64,000 nucleotides of DNA from Ceratodon purpureus (lineage: Eukaryota; Streptophyta; Bryopsida; Pseudoditrichales; Ditrichaceae), in NCBI GenBank assembly GCA_014871385.1, contig CM026426.1:66374716-66438715 (forward strand), written 5' to 3'. Of this stretch, positions 30,861 through 43,157 are shown piece after piece (position 1 is the first letter of the stretch; each line of letters opens with the position of its first letter). The position numbers and the translations under genes were made by a program. Below the pieces are notes generated by a model. It made no database searches. It saw only the letters and a program-made list of their open reading frames with translations, and had not been told where the DNA came from.

Positions 30861-31530
30861 AGGCGGAGGAACATACCCATGACGGAGGCAGAGCAATCGA
30901 GACCGAATTCGTGGGAGAACAAGGTAGGCCGAGGTCCGAACAGCGCAAGGAAGTAGTTCACTGCGGTGGAGCTCCTTCAAAACTCCGCGATCAGAGCTAC
31001 CCTCACAAACCGAGGCGGAACAATGTGCAGAATTGATGCGCGTTACCACCTTATAAGTCTTGCAAATGGGGGATACATGTTGATGGAGGCGGTGACTGTG
31101 ATGTCCTGTGATCCATCCCCAGTCCCATGTCTCCAACCACCATCATTCAGCCGACCAAGGAGTGATAAATCCATGAATGCATTTTGATGTGCAGGTCGTA
31201 TGAGATCGGGGGGAAGTGACATGCAGAGGTCCGCTTCGAGTAGGATGGGGCCACGTCAGAGAAGGTGGATTCGGAGGATCCATCGAGTAGACGTTCTGAG
31301 AAGCGGGTATGATTGCGGCTGAAGAATGCGGCCGGCAACCAAATTCCAACTCCACCGGGGGGCGCTAAAAATTACGTGCGTGCCGGGGCCGGCATCAATT
31401 GAGAAATCATTAGATTGATCTAGCTGTCCCGCCTGTCAAAACTGCAGCACCATGCGGTCACATCAGCCCGTTCTATCATGGTTGCATTGTAATGGAGGGG
31501 ATGGAAAAATGTGCGGTCATCGTATCGTAC

Positions 31531-33230
31531 ATCTGGATGGCTACCTTGGAAGGAAGGGCATCCCATTTCAGTTCACTACCTGACCTCTCTTTAAAACGTG
31601 CAATGATATCTTGAATGGAAGCTGAGCAAAGTGTATACTGCTGCTTCAGCCGCAACAATTTTCCTTCGTCAGTAGCATCGCCAGGGTAGAGGACATAACA
31701 AATCTGCACCAATAAACCACGACAATCATGTCACTCTTCTGAAAAGCAGATCCTAGCCATATAGACCCAATTGAAGGGCTTATCTCCACGATGCGCATGG
31801 TCATGGTATCTCTCACATATTCTCGGCAGAAAGATCAACATCGAGAAAATATTATTTACAGAGTAGTGTGGGAATGCGGAACATTAAGTGACAGAGAAAC
31901 CAAGGTGAGAAAACACATACTCTTTCAGCATTAGCATGCGCTTGACCAGCCTTGCTGTAATCACCGGCATTGAAAGCCTCAAGATCAAAGTCCTCAGGTA
32001 ATGCCCTGGTCGACCACAACCGTAAACTAATGCTATTCTTGGTGCGGAAGCCCGGGATCGGTACGTCGTAAGCAAATGCACTCACTGTCTCGCCTCCCAC
32101 CCACTCCTTCTTTCCATCGTAGGAATCAACAACCTTTCCGAAAAACTTAACTGGGTAGGAAATGTCGTTCCTGGGAATCTCCCAAGGATAACCCATCTAT
32201 ATCACAGCAAGCAAAAGTTCAACAAACGAAATTGACGGAGCAGGGCCACTTGCAATGCATATAATCCGCTGGAAAATGAACCTAAACAGTCATCCGTTTT
32301 CCAAATCTAATGCTCGCAGACTAGTACAAATTTCACAAGATATTGTACAATACTGCTAGATAGACTCTCTTTGTCATTGATGAGAGCTGCAAGTTAGCAT
32401 CGACTTGCAATGATTTACTTTCAGTACCACATGGTGTATACCATATAACTTAGACCATTACTTGGTTTGTGACGAAGAGCTTACCTCTAGCCATTTCTCA
32501 CATTGTTCCTTCTGGCCATCCGTCATAATGGTCTGCTGAAATAGACCATACTTGTAGCGCAACCCGTAGCCCCAAGCAAGGTAGTTGAGAGTAGGCAACG
32601 AGTCAAGGAAGCACGACGCTAATCTACCCAAACCACCATTGCCGAGAGCGGCATCCGGCTCCTGCACACATGACCCACGCAGGCAAAAGTAAACAACTCA
32701 GCTCTTGGGTAGTACGGTTGCAAGCTGCATCTATGAGCGAATCTCAAAGACAAAGAGATCAGGTGAACAGAAAATTTTCAGTACCTGCTCAGCGACAGCC
32801 TCCAGATCAAGGCCAAGTTTGTGAAGCGCTTCAGTGTATTCATCCTTCAGCTCAAGGTTGCCAACGGCATTCAGTAGAGCTCTCCCCTGAACAAACCAGA
32901 CATTTCCGGAAGTTGAGAAAATGAGAGAGAAACCAAGTTGGTATTCGTAAAATCAATGGAGGGAGGATTCCAGAGAGAAATTTCTGACCTGGAGAAACTC
33001 CATGGACAGATAATGGATAGTCTTTGCATTCTCCTTGGTGGAATGCTTGTAGGTCTCGTTCCATCTCTGGAGCAACGCGTCTCTCAGGCTTTCAGATGTC
33101 GCCACATATGCTTGCTTCAATTCAAATTTGGTGGAGGGCGAGAACGATGGGGTGTAGACGTCGTGAAACTTAATGTTGCTCGCAATGCCATTGGCGTCAG
33201 TTGAAAGAGGGTTAGCTTCGGGCTTGACAT
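31531..33230 (-). CDS. PHS1-like: Alpha-glucan phosphorylase (plastid type), N-terminal exons only
   Basis: Five minus-strand exons with GT-AG borders: 32989-33230, 32785-32886, 32485-32661, 31921-32196, 31531-31703 (phases 1-0, 0-0, 0-0, 0-0, 0-2). They encode about 323 residues without a stop. Landmarks are [88 protein letters not shown] and [18 protein letters not shown]. These are classic glycosyltransferase-35 blocks and fit the plastid form of the plant enzyme. The enzyme phosphorolyses starch and maltodextrin ends. The fragment covers roughly the first two-fifths. The NDTHP block and the C-terminal half with the pyridoxal-phosphate lysine are absent, so no active enzyme can result from it. 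It sits inside the CACTA element, on the TNP2 strand. Confidence 0.85.
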
Positions 33231-33437
33231 CTGCCAAATTCACAAGTATGGCAATGTGAGTGCAGAGCCAAAACATCTTCCCAAGACCAGGAGGAAACAG
33301 CCTAATCACTTACTTGGTTAACATGTACATTGTCACTATTGCAAGTTATTTGAATCTCTGTTCAAAATCAAACTCTGTAGCAGACACAAATAATTGCTAC
33401 AGAATGTCAGAGCAATCATTGTGGTATGGTCACAAAC

Positions 33438-34332
33438 CTATGGCGGGATCTGTCTCTGCTTTCTCTGCAACCGTTGTTTCTGCAGATTGACACGTCCATT
33501 TTTTTTGTGGTGACTGCTTGAAAGAATCTGAGTCGTCAAAAACGCAATGCCGAATGTAAGCTAAACGTTAATAGCAATGTCGGTAAAATATTCAGTAATT
33601 CTTACCCGTGATCTAAACGAATCATGTCGGGGCTGTTACAAGGGGGGGGGGGGGTTCATGTGTAGACGACACTTCAACCGTATTGGTTGAAGATTATCAA
33701 CTTTCACTCTGCGAAAGAGGAGAAGACTAATTAGAATTGTCAAGGAGAACATTAATACCTCTTTGTATCAACTAATATGAAGTATTTAAATATTAAAGAT
33801 TTTAATTACTGTTGTACAGCTCACAGGCGCTAGCCTCATAGGGGTTTAATCTACAACCGTTTGGTTTCAGAAGCATACCTCTTGTTGTCGTTTTTGGAGG
33901 ACTTTTGATTCTGTGACTCAGATACCTCCAATGCAGAATTCACAACGCTGAAAGATGTCACAAGCCGAATCAGTATCAAGACTATGGCTAGCCTATTATG
34001 ATACTGATCATAACGCAAAAAAATCAAAAGGAAGTGAAAAGGTAGAGGGTTGACCTGTCATTGAGATTCATAGGCGCTTTAGTAAAGCCTACGGTTGAGA
34101 TATTACTAGGAGCTTGATGCAGTAACGAGTTTGGCACAATCGCAGCTTTCTTAGCTATACCACTGCATGGAGTCATCGTTGTCGAACAGTGATTAGCACT
34201 ACAAGTGGAATTGCATATTACATGAAACACAACAAATGGAAAAGAAATCTCGAAGAAGATACCTATTGGTTTTGGCCGAAATTGTATGCTTCTCAGAGTT
34301 CGTCGTTCGGTCCGCAGAATTTTCAGCAAAAT
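33438..34332 (-). CDS. Linking exons between the TRAPPC11 and phosphorylase fragments
   Basis: Five short exons chain with correct GT-AG borders and matching phases: 34263-34332 (1 to 2), 34055-34162 (2 to 2), 33879-33947 (2 to 2), 33668-33708 (2 to 1) and 33438-33527 (1 to 1). The last joins phosphorylase exon 33230 to give AETDPAI then [10 protein letters not shown]. The encoded peptides (for example KKAAIVPNSLLHQAPSN and VVNSALEVSESQNQK) are Ser/Asn/Lys-rich and resemble the poorly conserved transit-peptide region of plastid phosphorylases, so they are probably its own 5' exons. The 33668 donor is the least certain. Some could instead belong to TRAPPC11. Confidence 0.45.
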
Positions 34333-34486
34333 CTACAAAGTCACCAAAAATGGAATACACTGTAAGCTCTCAAAGAAGGTTACACTTCAGGATGAAACAA
34401 CATTTGAAACGGACTAAGAAAACAAAATGAGAACTGGCATGAAGAATTGACTTGCCTGCATAAAATATTAAAGTAAACGAACATAC

Positions 34487-34686
34487 CATGAGTGAGCTTA
34501 ACAATTTCCGCTTGAATAGAGCTCCGGTCTTCATTAGATATGGGGCTCGGATCTAAAGACAAAAGCTTGATGCAAGAGGAGAGGTAGCAACGCCCAGTCT
34601 GATAATCTCTTTTGGCATTCAGAAATTCGAGGAAGAACTTGAACTAATAACGCATGCCACCCTTCACTCCCATAAAGAGCACAAAC
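34487..34686 (-). pseudogene. TRAPPC11-like: TRAPPC11 exon fragment with a 1-nt frameshift
   Basis: A 200-bp exon between an acceptor ending at 34687 and a donor GTATGT at 34486. The first frame reads VCALYGSEGWHALLVQVL then ECQKRLSDW, matching the plant TRAPPC11 helix that contains LYxxEGWxxLLxxVLxxLRECxRKL. After SDW the homology continues one base later as RCYLSSCIKLLSLDPSP and NEDRSSIQAEIVKL, matching the following family residues without a gap. An extra G at about 34593-34595 therefore breaks the frame. TRAPPC11 is a membrane-trafficking complex subunit. Only about 66 codons of a protein of more than 1000 residues are present, so this is a captured fragment. The family match is from memory and should be confirmed. 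Confidence 0.6.
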
Positions 34687-35028
34687 CTGTTCAATAGAGT
34701 AGTGAAGGTTGAACTCCATGGTCAACCCAACCATGACAAAAATACAATATCCAATAAGGTAACTTCACGGGGAAGAACAAGTATAAACATAATGACGGCG
34801 TGACCAAACAGAATTGTAACCATCGGTGAGGAATAGAAACATCAAGAACGAACCCCCGACATCACAGGGCATGGGAATCCCGTTCAAAGCTGTTATTATG
34901 CGCTACCGAATGGCCGTGTCCTGGTACAGTTGAACTAAACCTTCTCATAAAGCTTGGCAGCAGGTACTGAATGCCGACAGATTTTTCCTCAGATTGGAAC
35001 AGAGTTTGATCTCGAGGACACCCAGAGT

Positions 35029-38000
35029 CTACATGTCGTCCATTAGCGGAGCTTCGTCCTCATCTGCTTGAGTCTCTTGGTTGTCCTCGTCACCACCTGC
35101 ATCCTCGGCCTCGTTGTCTGTTGGCATTTCTTCGTCGTCATACGCAGTCTCTTCGTCTGGTTCTTCATAGGCCATGACGTGTTCAACGTCCACTTCCAAA
35201 ACCGGCACACCTGGAGGTGGTCCATTTGCAATCACTGCCTCATCCGGGAGTCTAGCATTGTGAGAACTGACAGGGTGGCCTGGCGCGCTAAGTACCTCAT
35301 CGTCTCGTTCTGCTGTCACTCTACGTGCTCTCGGCTCTATGTGTCGAACAATCTTCCAGTCGGGGTCGTTCGGATCCTCTATAAAGTACACCTGGATCAT
35401 AATTTCCACTTGTCAGTGAACGTCACATCAAGGACGACCATGGAGGCCGGGAAAACAAAAGAAGCTCAAGCAATAGCCAAGTCACATCTGTAGTCTATAA
35501 TGAAGCAATTCGGAATAATGTTCTATGACTCACCTGTTGGGCGTGACTGGGTAGAATTAATGGTTCGATGTTGGTAGGCATTCTGGCGTTGAACTTAACT
35601 GACCAAAAGCCATGTACGTCTTCTCGCATACTCAACATTGGGCCCTCCAAGTCAGGGCGAATCCATGAGCATCTCAGAACGTTGTATTTCAGAGCGCCAT
35701 AATTGACTTTAAGAATGTCGGTTATAATGCCAACGTATTGCAGGGCAGCTTCCACGGGGTTACGATCCGCCCTCGATGAGCGGCATTCTTGTGTGATGAT
35801 GGCCGCTACTCCTGAGTCGTAGGAGACGCTGCTACGTCCTTGTTCAGCATCTGTGCGGAAGTGATACCCGTAGGCGTACATGGAGTTATAGTGCTCGACT
35901 GTTGGGTAAGGGAGTCGTGACATGGACCTCAACTCGTCACTAATTTGCACTCCCTCTCTTTCTCTCTCGCGCACTGTCTCTTCTAGCCACATAGTGAACG
36001 TTGTGAAGCACCGTCCCGGTCTGCCCTCGTGCTGCCTCCGCAACACTTCGTATTCTCTGCGCAAACATTGCTCTCTGTGTTAATATAGAGCTTGACATGA
36101 CATGATCGTAGCCATACTGGTGCTCTTAGGGACCACGTAGTACACACGTACGGCTCATAATGGAGTTTCAGACAGATTTCAAACTCTGGTCACTGCGGCC
36201 AGGCGCTGCTATAGCTCCGTGACACAGAGGACCAATCATTCTACAACGACAACATTGCAGGTGGGGTGGGAACAACACGACTGGTCTAGCTTTCGACAAA
36301 CCTGAATAGATCCTCTGTAAGAAGAGAATGCCGTATGATATAGTCATGAACCGACAACAAATCCACATCCTCCCATATCACTTCCCGTGGCTTGCCCTCG
36401 AACACCTCATTATTGTCTCTTTCGTCTTCCTCTAGGTCCCAGATAACCCTAGCAAGCCCAGGGTACATCCTGAAGTGTTCAGTGACAAACGCGAGAGCTT
36501 CTTCGAACATATACCCCATAGCAATCGAGCCTTCCGGTCTTGCTTTATTTCGCACCAAGCCCTTCAAATGACCGAGGTACCTCTCGCCGCTGTACATCCA
36601 CCTGGCATGTACAGGGCCGCACCAATAGAGCTCCCTCGGCAGGTGTAACACGAGGTGACCCATAGAATTCCAAAATGCTGGAGGAAAGTGGATCTCAAAC
36701 AAGGCCATGGTTTCGGCAACATAGTCCATAAGCGCTGTTAACTTTGACCTCTTGATAACCTTATTGCATATACGCTTGAACAAGTGGCCAAGACGGATCA
36801 TCGCCACACAGGGCCCCATTGGTAACAGACCACGAATAGCCGCTGGCAGCACTTCCTGGATTAAGACGTGCCAGTCGTGAGTTTTCAGGAATTGCAGGTG
36901 TCCTTTCTCCAGGTTGACGAGCTTCTCGAAGTTGGCGCAGTGGTTTGAAGGAGTCTGCGTCGAACGGATGGTGCGGAGGAATTTCTGCTTCTGTGCCGGC
37001 AGGAGCACATACGGTGCATGTGGTTTCAGGTACGTCGACGTAGTGCCCTGGCGCACAAGATGCAATTCCGGCATGACGCCAACTTCTTGCATATCCTTTC
37101 GAACGGCTATGGTGTCGCTCTCCCCTAGTAGAAATCCCACCGCAGTGGCGGCAACGTTTTTCTCGACGTGCATCACGTCCAGTGTGTGCCGAACAGGCAA
37201 CTCCTGCATAGATTCACATAGAAATTCAGAACAATTGGAAAGGCGCGAGTGTGAACACAACATCTGATACACACTGCCTAAGTATGGCGACTACACTTAA
37301 AGTATGAATTACACAAATAATCTACATTTACATGATGCTTGTCCTTGGCAGTGACATAATACACTACTTTCAGAATGCAGCTACACTTTCAAGGTCCAAC
37401 ACAAGTATAGCGAAAATGCATAGCAAGATCATGGTCGGGGTTCATGACAGCCATGAGCTGCAATTGTTAAGGTACAGGAAACTGTACGTACATCATAGCC
37501 CACCCCGTTAACTCACGTTTACCACAGCGAAGACTTGTGCTGACACGGACAACCGCATGCAATATCCGAAAACATACTCTAGAACTACGAAGTGCGACGA
37601 GCAGCAAAAACTTCGAGCGACGTGCCTAAGAGTAAATGGGCAAAATTGATTACAACATCTTCAATGCTTCAAGGAAGTCATCATCTTCGCACAGGTAACC
37701 CAGAAAACAGTTGTTACTAATTCGAGGAGCGGAATGGAATCTTACCCAAGTATCTGAGCTGGATACAAACCGTTTAACAGTCATTGCCGCTACTCCACGT
37801 AAAGACCACATCTGTGGGCACCAGGTGCTCTCCCTTGCTAATCTTACGTGTCTTTTTAAATTTATCCTAATAACATTGAGAACATTCAACAAACTAAATT
37901 AAATCTCAGTTCTCGGACCAGCGATCGCAGCATTTTGCGAATTGTTTGCACTCAAAGCAGAATTGAGAACTGACAATGAATATATACCCTACATCTCTTT

Positions 38001-40341
38001 ACTGTCTAAGTGCTTTTACATGGACCCGGACTGCCGCCCTCTTGACCATCTTAATCAGAGGGCACGCATTGAAGTGGAAACCTGAATTACGCCCCGGAGC
38101 AGGACTTGGCATGCAAAAATCCGTTAAGATCAGTGTACTTGCTTAGAAGTAAAATACGAAGCTTGGATAATCCCAAAAACTGCTATTTCCAAGGAATGGC
38201 AAAGAGGTTCCTATGGATTCCCTAGTTATCACGTACAAAAAAATACAGTCAAAGGGTCCTGGTTCTAACTCAAAGAAAATACTATCGAAGCAGCTGTCTC
38301 TTCAATGAGTCAGCAGACCTTATATGATACTCACTCCAAATCCAACACGCAAGCACACCTATAAGACCCAAGCACACCGAAGAAGACGCTACAGAACAGT
38401 GTGACCCATTCCATAGACGTTATCGAACAGACTGGGGCTCCATTGTTGCGTAAAATAACGGCTACAATGAGCTCCTCCTGAGGACAATCATCCACTGTAA
38501 CTGCAGCGTACAGACGAACAGATGTAGAAACCCACGGTATATTTTAAATGAACGCACAGTGAAAGTCATACTACTGCAACGATTCAGCAACTCTGGATGC
38601 AGGGGGCAGAGAAACATTGTGTAGATGGGTATAAAATGAACTCCGAAAACGAGGACTAACAGTATCCTCACCTGCCAATACGGGAGTCTGAATAGTCCTG
38701 AGACTCGTTTGATCCCGTGACGACGTACCGGGTCATTTTGGCCGGGCCTCCCCTCTTCGACCAGCCATCGCTCACGTTCGCGCCCCCAGTTCAAAACCTG
38801 TGTACCGGTAGGAGGATCTGGGGCCCTTCCCCTCTCCACGAAGCCAAAACTCTGGGCGTCGAAACGCATCGGGTGATCATCAGATAAAAACTTGCGAGCA
38901 CAGTTGCAATAGATGTTTTTGTGCAGGACTTTAGAGCGCCGTGACCGGAACCCTCCCGCACAGACAGGGCAACCTATGAAGCCCTTGGTCGTACATCCCG
39001 CCATCACTCCGTACGCGGGGAAATCTCCGATGGTCCATATGACCATCGCCTTCATCACGAAGTGGGAGGACTCTCTGTAGCGGGCCGCGTCAAAGCAATA
39101 AATCCCGTAAGTCCAAAGCTCTAGCAACTCATCAAGTAAAGGACCTATGAACTCATCGAAACGGTCCTGGGTCACTGACTTCGGCCCGGGAATAAGCACC
39201 GCCAGCATCATGAAATATTTTTTCGTACACAGCCAAGGCGCCAGGTTATAATTAAGCATCATCACCGCCCATATAGAATAGGTGGACCGCTTGTCTCCAC
39301 TCGGATTGAATCCATCTACTATCATGGCCATTCGGATGTTCCTATCCTCGTGACCAAACTCGGCAGAGTACCTGTCGTTAATCCACTGCCACTGAGCTGA
39401 GTCGGAGACATGCGTCATGACCTCGCCATCATGTTGTTGAAGTGCATGCCACGTTAGAGCGGCTGCTTGGGTAGGACTCCGGTACATCCTCTTGAAGCGC
39501 GGAGTCAGGGGGAAAACTCGATTCACCTTGTGAGGGACCATACTCTTTCCCACCCTCTTCTTCCTCGGGGCACGGCATTCTGGGCAGAATGTCGCCCTCC
39601 TCAACTCACCCCTGAACAATCTGCAATTGTTGGCACACACGTCATAACTCTTGTAGCTATGTCCAAGCTTCCTTAAATATTCCGAGGCTTCCCGATACGA
39701 AGATGGGAGTGAATTAGGTTGCGGTAAAAGACTCGTGCTCAGCAGCCTGAATAATTCATCCATGTACACATTTGAATTGCCATGCACCTTCCCCCCGTTC
39801 AGTATCAGATAAGTGGACGCCATACATGAGTACTCTGAACTTGGAACAACGGGGTCAGAGCCGCCTCTTCTAACGCCGCTATGGAGATATCGGTTTCATC
39901 ATCCGATTCGCCCCAATCGATGTCTTCATCCGATGAACTCCCATCGCTCTCCTCGGCTGGCATATCCGGGGGCGGTGGCTGTCCTGCTTCGCGATTGCCT
40001 GCCTGTGCTCCTAGATCATCTTCTGGCCCTGGCGGTTGCAACACTGGGGATGGATCCCTTGTCGGTGGTTGATCTACTCCGTTAGCAGGGGACATTGGCG
40101 GCAGCACATCCCCATGGTCTGGAGACGCTGGAACGCTACCCCCTCCTCGATTTCGCTCTGCTTCGGCGTCTACCCTGATCCGATCCCCTAACTCAAAAGT
40201 ATCCACCACTATCCCCGTCATGTCCACCCCCGGGTCGAATTGCCCTGGTTCCAACTGTCGCCGACGCTCATAAGCCTGGGCTCCGTAATACCACTGGATA
40301 TGTGCATCCCAGTCATCATCCGAGTCATTTGCATCATACCC
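35029..40341 (-). CDS. TNP2: CACTA transposase TNP2 (En/Spm family), five exons, frameshifted
   Basis: Minus-strand exons: about 39843-40341, 38672-39842, 36302-37203, 35534-36056 and 35029-35391, with GT-AG borders and matching phases. The first is acidic and Pro-rich and ends EEAALTPLF. The second carries YMDELFRLL, SLPSSYREASEYLRKLG, the CANNCRLFRG...FCPECRAPRKK zinc-binding part, and MAMIVDGFNPSG of the tnp2 DDE core. The third has LPVRHTLDVMHVEKNV and the DUF4218 block (MALFEIHFPPAFW, GPVHARWMYSGERYLGHLKG, KARPEGSIAMGY). The fourth and fifth form DUF4216 (YHFRT, DYSG-like, LPSHAQQ then VYFIEDPNDPDWKIV) and an acidic tail. It would cut the element's ends. Between TPLF and SSEYSCMAST one base appears missing near 39842, so this copy may be inactive. 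Its 5' exon was not found. Confidence 0.88.
37204..38671 (-). other. Long intron of TNP2
   Basis: The donor at 38671 (CAG then GTGAGG) and the acceptor at 37204 (CTATGCAG) join PYWQ to ELPVRHTLDVMH in phase 0, exactly as expected from the tnp2 family. A 243-base minus-strand ORF inside (37650-37892) has no tnp2 similarity. Confidence 0.75.
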
Positions 40342-42653
40342 CTGCGGTAAACACATGATACGCCTGATTCAATTAATGACTAATGCAGACTCCACGCAAC
40401 CAGGCTCAAGACCGCGACAATGAAAGGGGCAACGGCTGTTTGGAGATACGCGGTCATTGTAGCTACACTGCTTTATTATCCATTAAGAGTCTACATTCTG
40501 TAGAAGGGTCCCAGACACATCGACTCGAGAATGGAGAGTCAATAGTCACATCGATTTTGGAGCAATGTAAGAGGAAACGAAGGCAACCAATTCCAAGTAT
40601 GCGATGAAGAGAATTGAACCTCAGAACGGCCCATGAAGTATGGGTGTCGCCTGTTCCTCCTAACGCAAGCTCTGTAAGAAGCCAGAGACAAGTCGGACTC
40701 CCGCATATGTATTCGGCAAGGGCATGGCAGCCTCTTCCATCGTCGCCGTTGAGCAAACTCAATCTCTCGGTTGAGCAATTTTGCTTCCCTAGCTTCGATT
40801 CTGCGTTCCGATGGGGCCTGCCTTCTAATACTTTCCGCCATTGCACTTGCAACTCCACGGAAGGAATCCCACGACGATGCCGTATATTACTGCATTTGAC
40901 AAGCCAACCTACTAATACACAGTCAGTCTTAGGTCTGGGCACTCCCGCAAGAATGCCGCAGCAATTGAATAGCACGCAATCCATACCGACTTAGAGGAAC
41001 CGGGAAACCCTAACGTAGGACTGGAGTCTATGCGTTCGACCACGATGTTAGCAAATTCCCGACATAATTTGCCGTCAGAAGAGCATTGTGTCAATGATCG
41101 GATAGGGAGGTCCGACTCTCGGCACATGATCACCTTCAATATTCCGGAAAGAACGAAACCCTATGAACAGCACGTCAAAAGTGCATTGAAGGACTTATCT
41201 TCGGAGTACGCTATACGGTTGGTCAGAATACACTGTTGGTCCGACGGGTCCCTATGATATCCGTGTGCTACCAGACGGTCGGGGAGTCTTCCGGTACCCT
41301 TCACTATGACATTCAACATGATCCAAACCATCTGCAAGCCAGCAGGGGACATCCTACGATCGTGACGAAGACATCCCAAGTAACACTCTCCCGACTTTCC
41401 GACGCCACAGCCATGGCAACCTAGTAGGTGAGTTTCCCCCTAGTTCATCTTCCTACATTACGTGCTCTTCCAATTGACTCCCTAACCGAGGGGGCAATCA
41501 ATCTCATCCTCGTTGGCAGCGTGTGTGAAGATTTCGTGGATATCAGTTTAATGGAGCGAGCAGTTTTATATCGGACGAGCGAACTACGAGAAGATTGCCT
41601 AGAACCCGCCTACGATCACCGCGACAGACACTTGCAGATAACAACATCTGGGGGACAGTGGGGCCGCGATCAAGGACCAGATGCAAGTCTGGGAGAGGAA
41701 GGCAAGCAGACGGGGCGGATTCAAGCACGCACACGCAAATGACATGAATTAGGGTTTAGTATGCATGCCGGAAACAGAGCCTGGACACTCACCTGGTTAG
41801 ATTGGAGACTGGACTGCGAAGACCTTGGTGCGATTCCCGCTTTGCCGAAGGTGCGAACGTTGCATAAACACACCGTGTCAAGCTCGGAAGAGCATCCAAG
41901 GTATGGCTCGTACACCTCCCCCCCCCCACCCCCCTGAGCTCTATGAGGCTGTTTTCATTTTTCCAAACGGTCCAAAATTCTATACCACCCTACATAGTAT
42001 ATTGTCGCTAGCCTGGAGAAAACATCGGGGCATGTGGTCCATGGAAACTGCCATCTCTTACCACATGTCGCAATGAGAGAGTTGAGGTAGCGTCTCCTCA
42101 TTCGCGCTCTGCGCATGACACATCTGATGCCGCGGACACTGGGTACATTCCAAGTCCACATTCCGCAAAGTATGAGCCTCCACTCCGGTAGTGGAGGCAG
42201 GGTACCCGTAGTTCTTGCTGAAGGCGGCGCCTTCGCTTTTTCACACCCATATTTGCACTCTGAGTCATTAATATGCTCCTAGTTTTGTTGCCTTTAGAAG
42301 CAACATCTGAAGCTGTTGTTTGTCCCATGCAGGAGTGAGGTGCCACAACTTGACAACGGTGCGGATGGAGCTCGTAATGGAACATCGGCAGCCTCCACCG
42401 CAGGACCCCTGTTGCTGCTATGCGTACGCACTAGATAACAGCCGCTGCCTCCCACTCCACATCCTAATTTCGAAGACAACAGGAGGAGCATACTCTTCTC
42501 AGGTATGTCCGTCGTTTCGTAAGGCTTGCGAGGTTGTTACTTTCGCATGTGTCTCGGCTGTGTATCCTATCGTGCATAGAGTTCTGTCTTGGACGAATCC
42601 GCCAGTGTGTAGGCTCACCTCGACCGAGTCCTTAGCACCACGTAGTTGCGGAC

Positions 42654-43157
42654 ATGGCGGACCATCCGCGACGAGGTGAACAGGCCTCTCTGGAGCACGC
42701 ACTGGCCAGCACGCAGTCAGAACCTGGGGAGTCTTCCGGTATCCTCCTTCACAGCACAGGCTTGCCGATTCGCGGAGAAGGCGACCACCTCCCAGTCGAT
42801 GCTACTCTACCACGCTCTGAGGAAGCCCCTACGACGTTCCTTGAACCCTTACCGCTTGACATCGTTCTCCACGAAATTTGGCCACTTGTGATGTGGTCGG
42901 AGATTTACCTGGACAACTTCAGGGTGTGCTGGGAGTTGCGCTGGGTTTGCACGGCTTGGACGACGTTCGTAGAGCAGCAGAGGGAGTGGCACCTCGGCTG
43001 GCCTGCATGGATAGCGTTTCGAGACTCACAGAGGGACGACGTGCTTGACTCCTGGGACCTCGCACCAGATGCTGACGATTTCGAAGTAGAAATGGTCGTA
43101 GCTGAGCATGAGGAAGGGGAGGAACCAGTAGCCCCGACATTAGACATGTTTCCCTAG
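42654..43157 (+). CDS. F-box-like protein in the CACTA element
   Basis: 167 codons from ATG at 42654 to TAG. After a polar N-terminus, residues about 66-112 read LEPLPLDIVLHEIWPLV...VCWELRWVCTAWTTFVEQQREW. This follows the F-box pattern (LPxDIxxxIxxxL ... VCxxWxxxxxxxxxW). The C-terminus is acidic (DADDFEVEMVVAEHEEGEE). F-box proteins are SCF ubiquitin-ligase substrate adaptors, but no substrate-binding repeats follow here. It sits in the gap between the divergent TNP2 and TNPA-like genes, so it may be element cargo or a TNPA accessory ORF. The assignment rests on a short motif only. 40342-42653 upstream shows no other gene that I can support. Confidence 0.4.
   Translation: MADHPRRGEQASLEHALASTQSEPGESSGILLHSTGLPIRGEGDHLPVDATLPRSEEAPTTFLEPLPLDIVLHEIWPLVMWSEIYLDNFRVCWELRWVCTAWTTFVEQQREWHLGWPAWIAFRDSQRDDVLDSWDLAPDADDFEVEMVVAEHEEGEEPVAPTLDMFP

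Larger units (their letters stand above)
29846..31530. other. CACTA interior without a recognised gene
   Basis: Only short ORFs in all frames. It contains the 39/40 direct repeat described separately. Somewhere in 31340-31530 lies the edge of the phosphorylase-derived segment, since the next phosphorylase exon is absent. Confidence 0.4.

Noticed and set aside
28057..33230. A complete alpha-glucan phosphorylase gene continuing into 28-31 kb
   Set aside because: No NDTHP or later phosphorylase block is readable on the minus strand below 31531. The exons there encode an unrelated protein.
37650..37892. 80-codon minus-strand ORF in the TNP2 long intron
   Set aside because: The flanking TNP2 exons join perfectly across it, and it shows no tnp2 or other family similarity.
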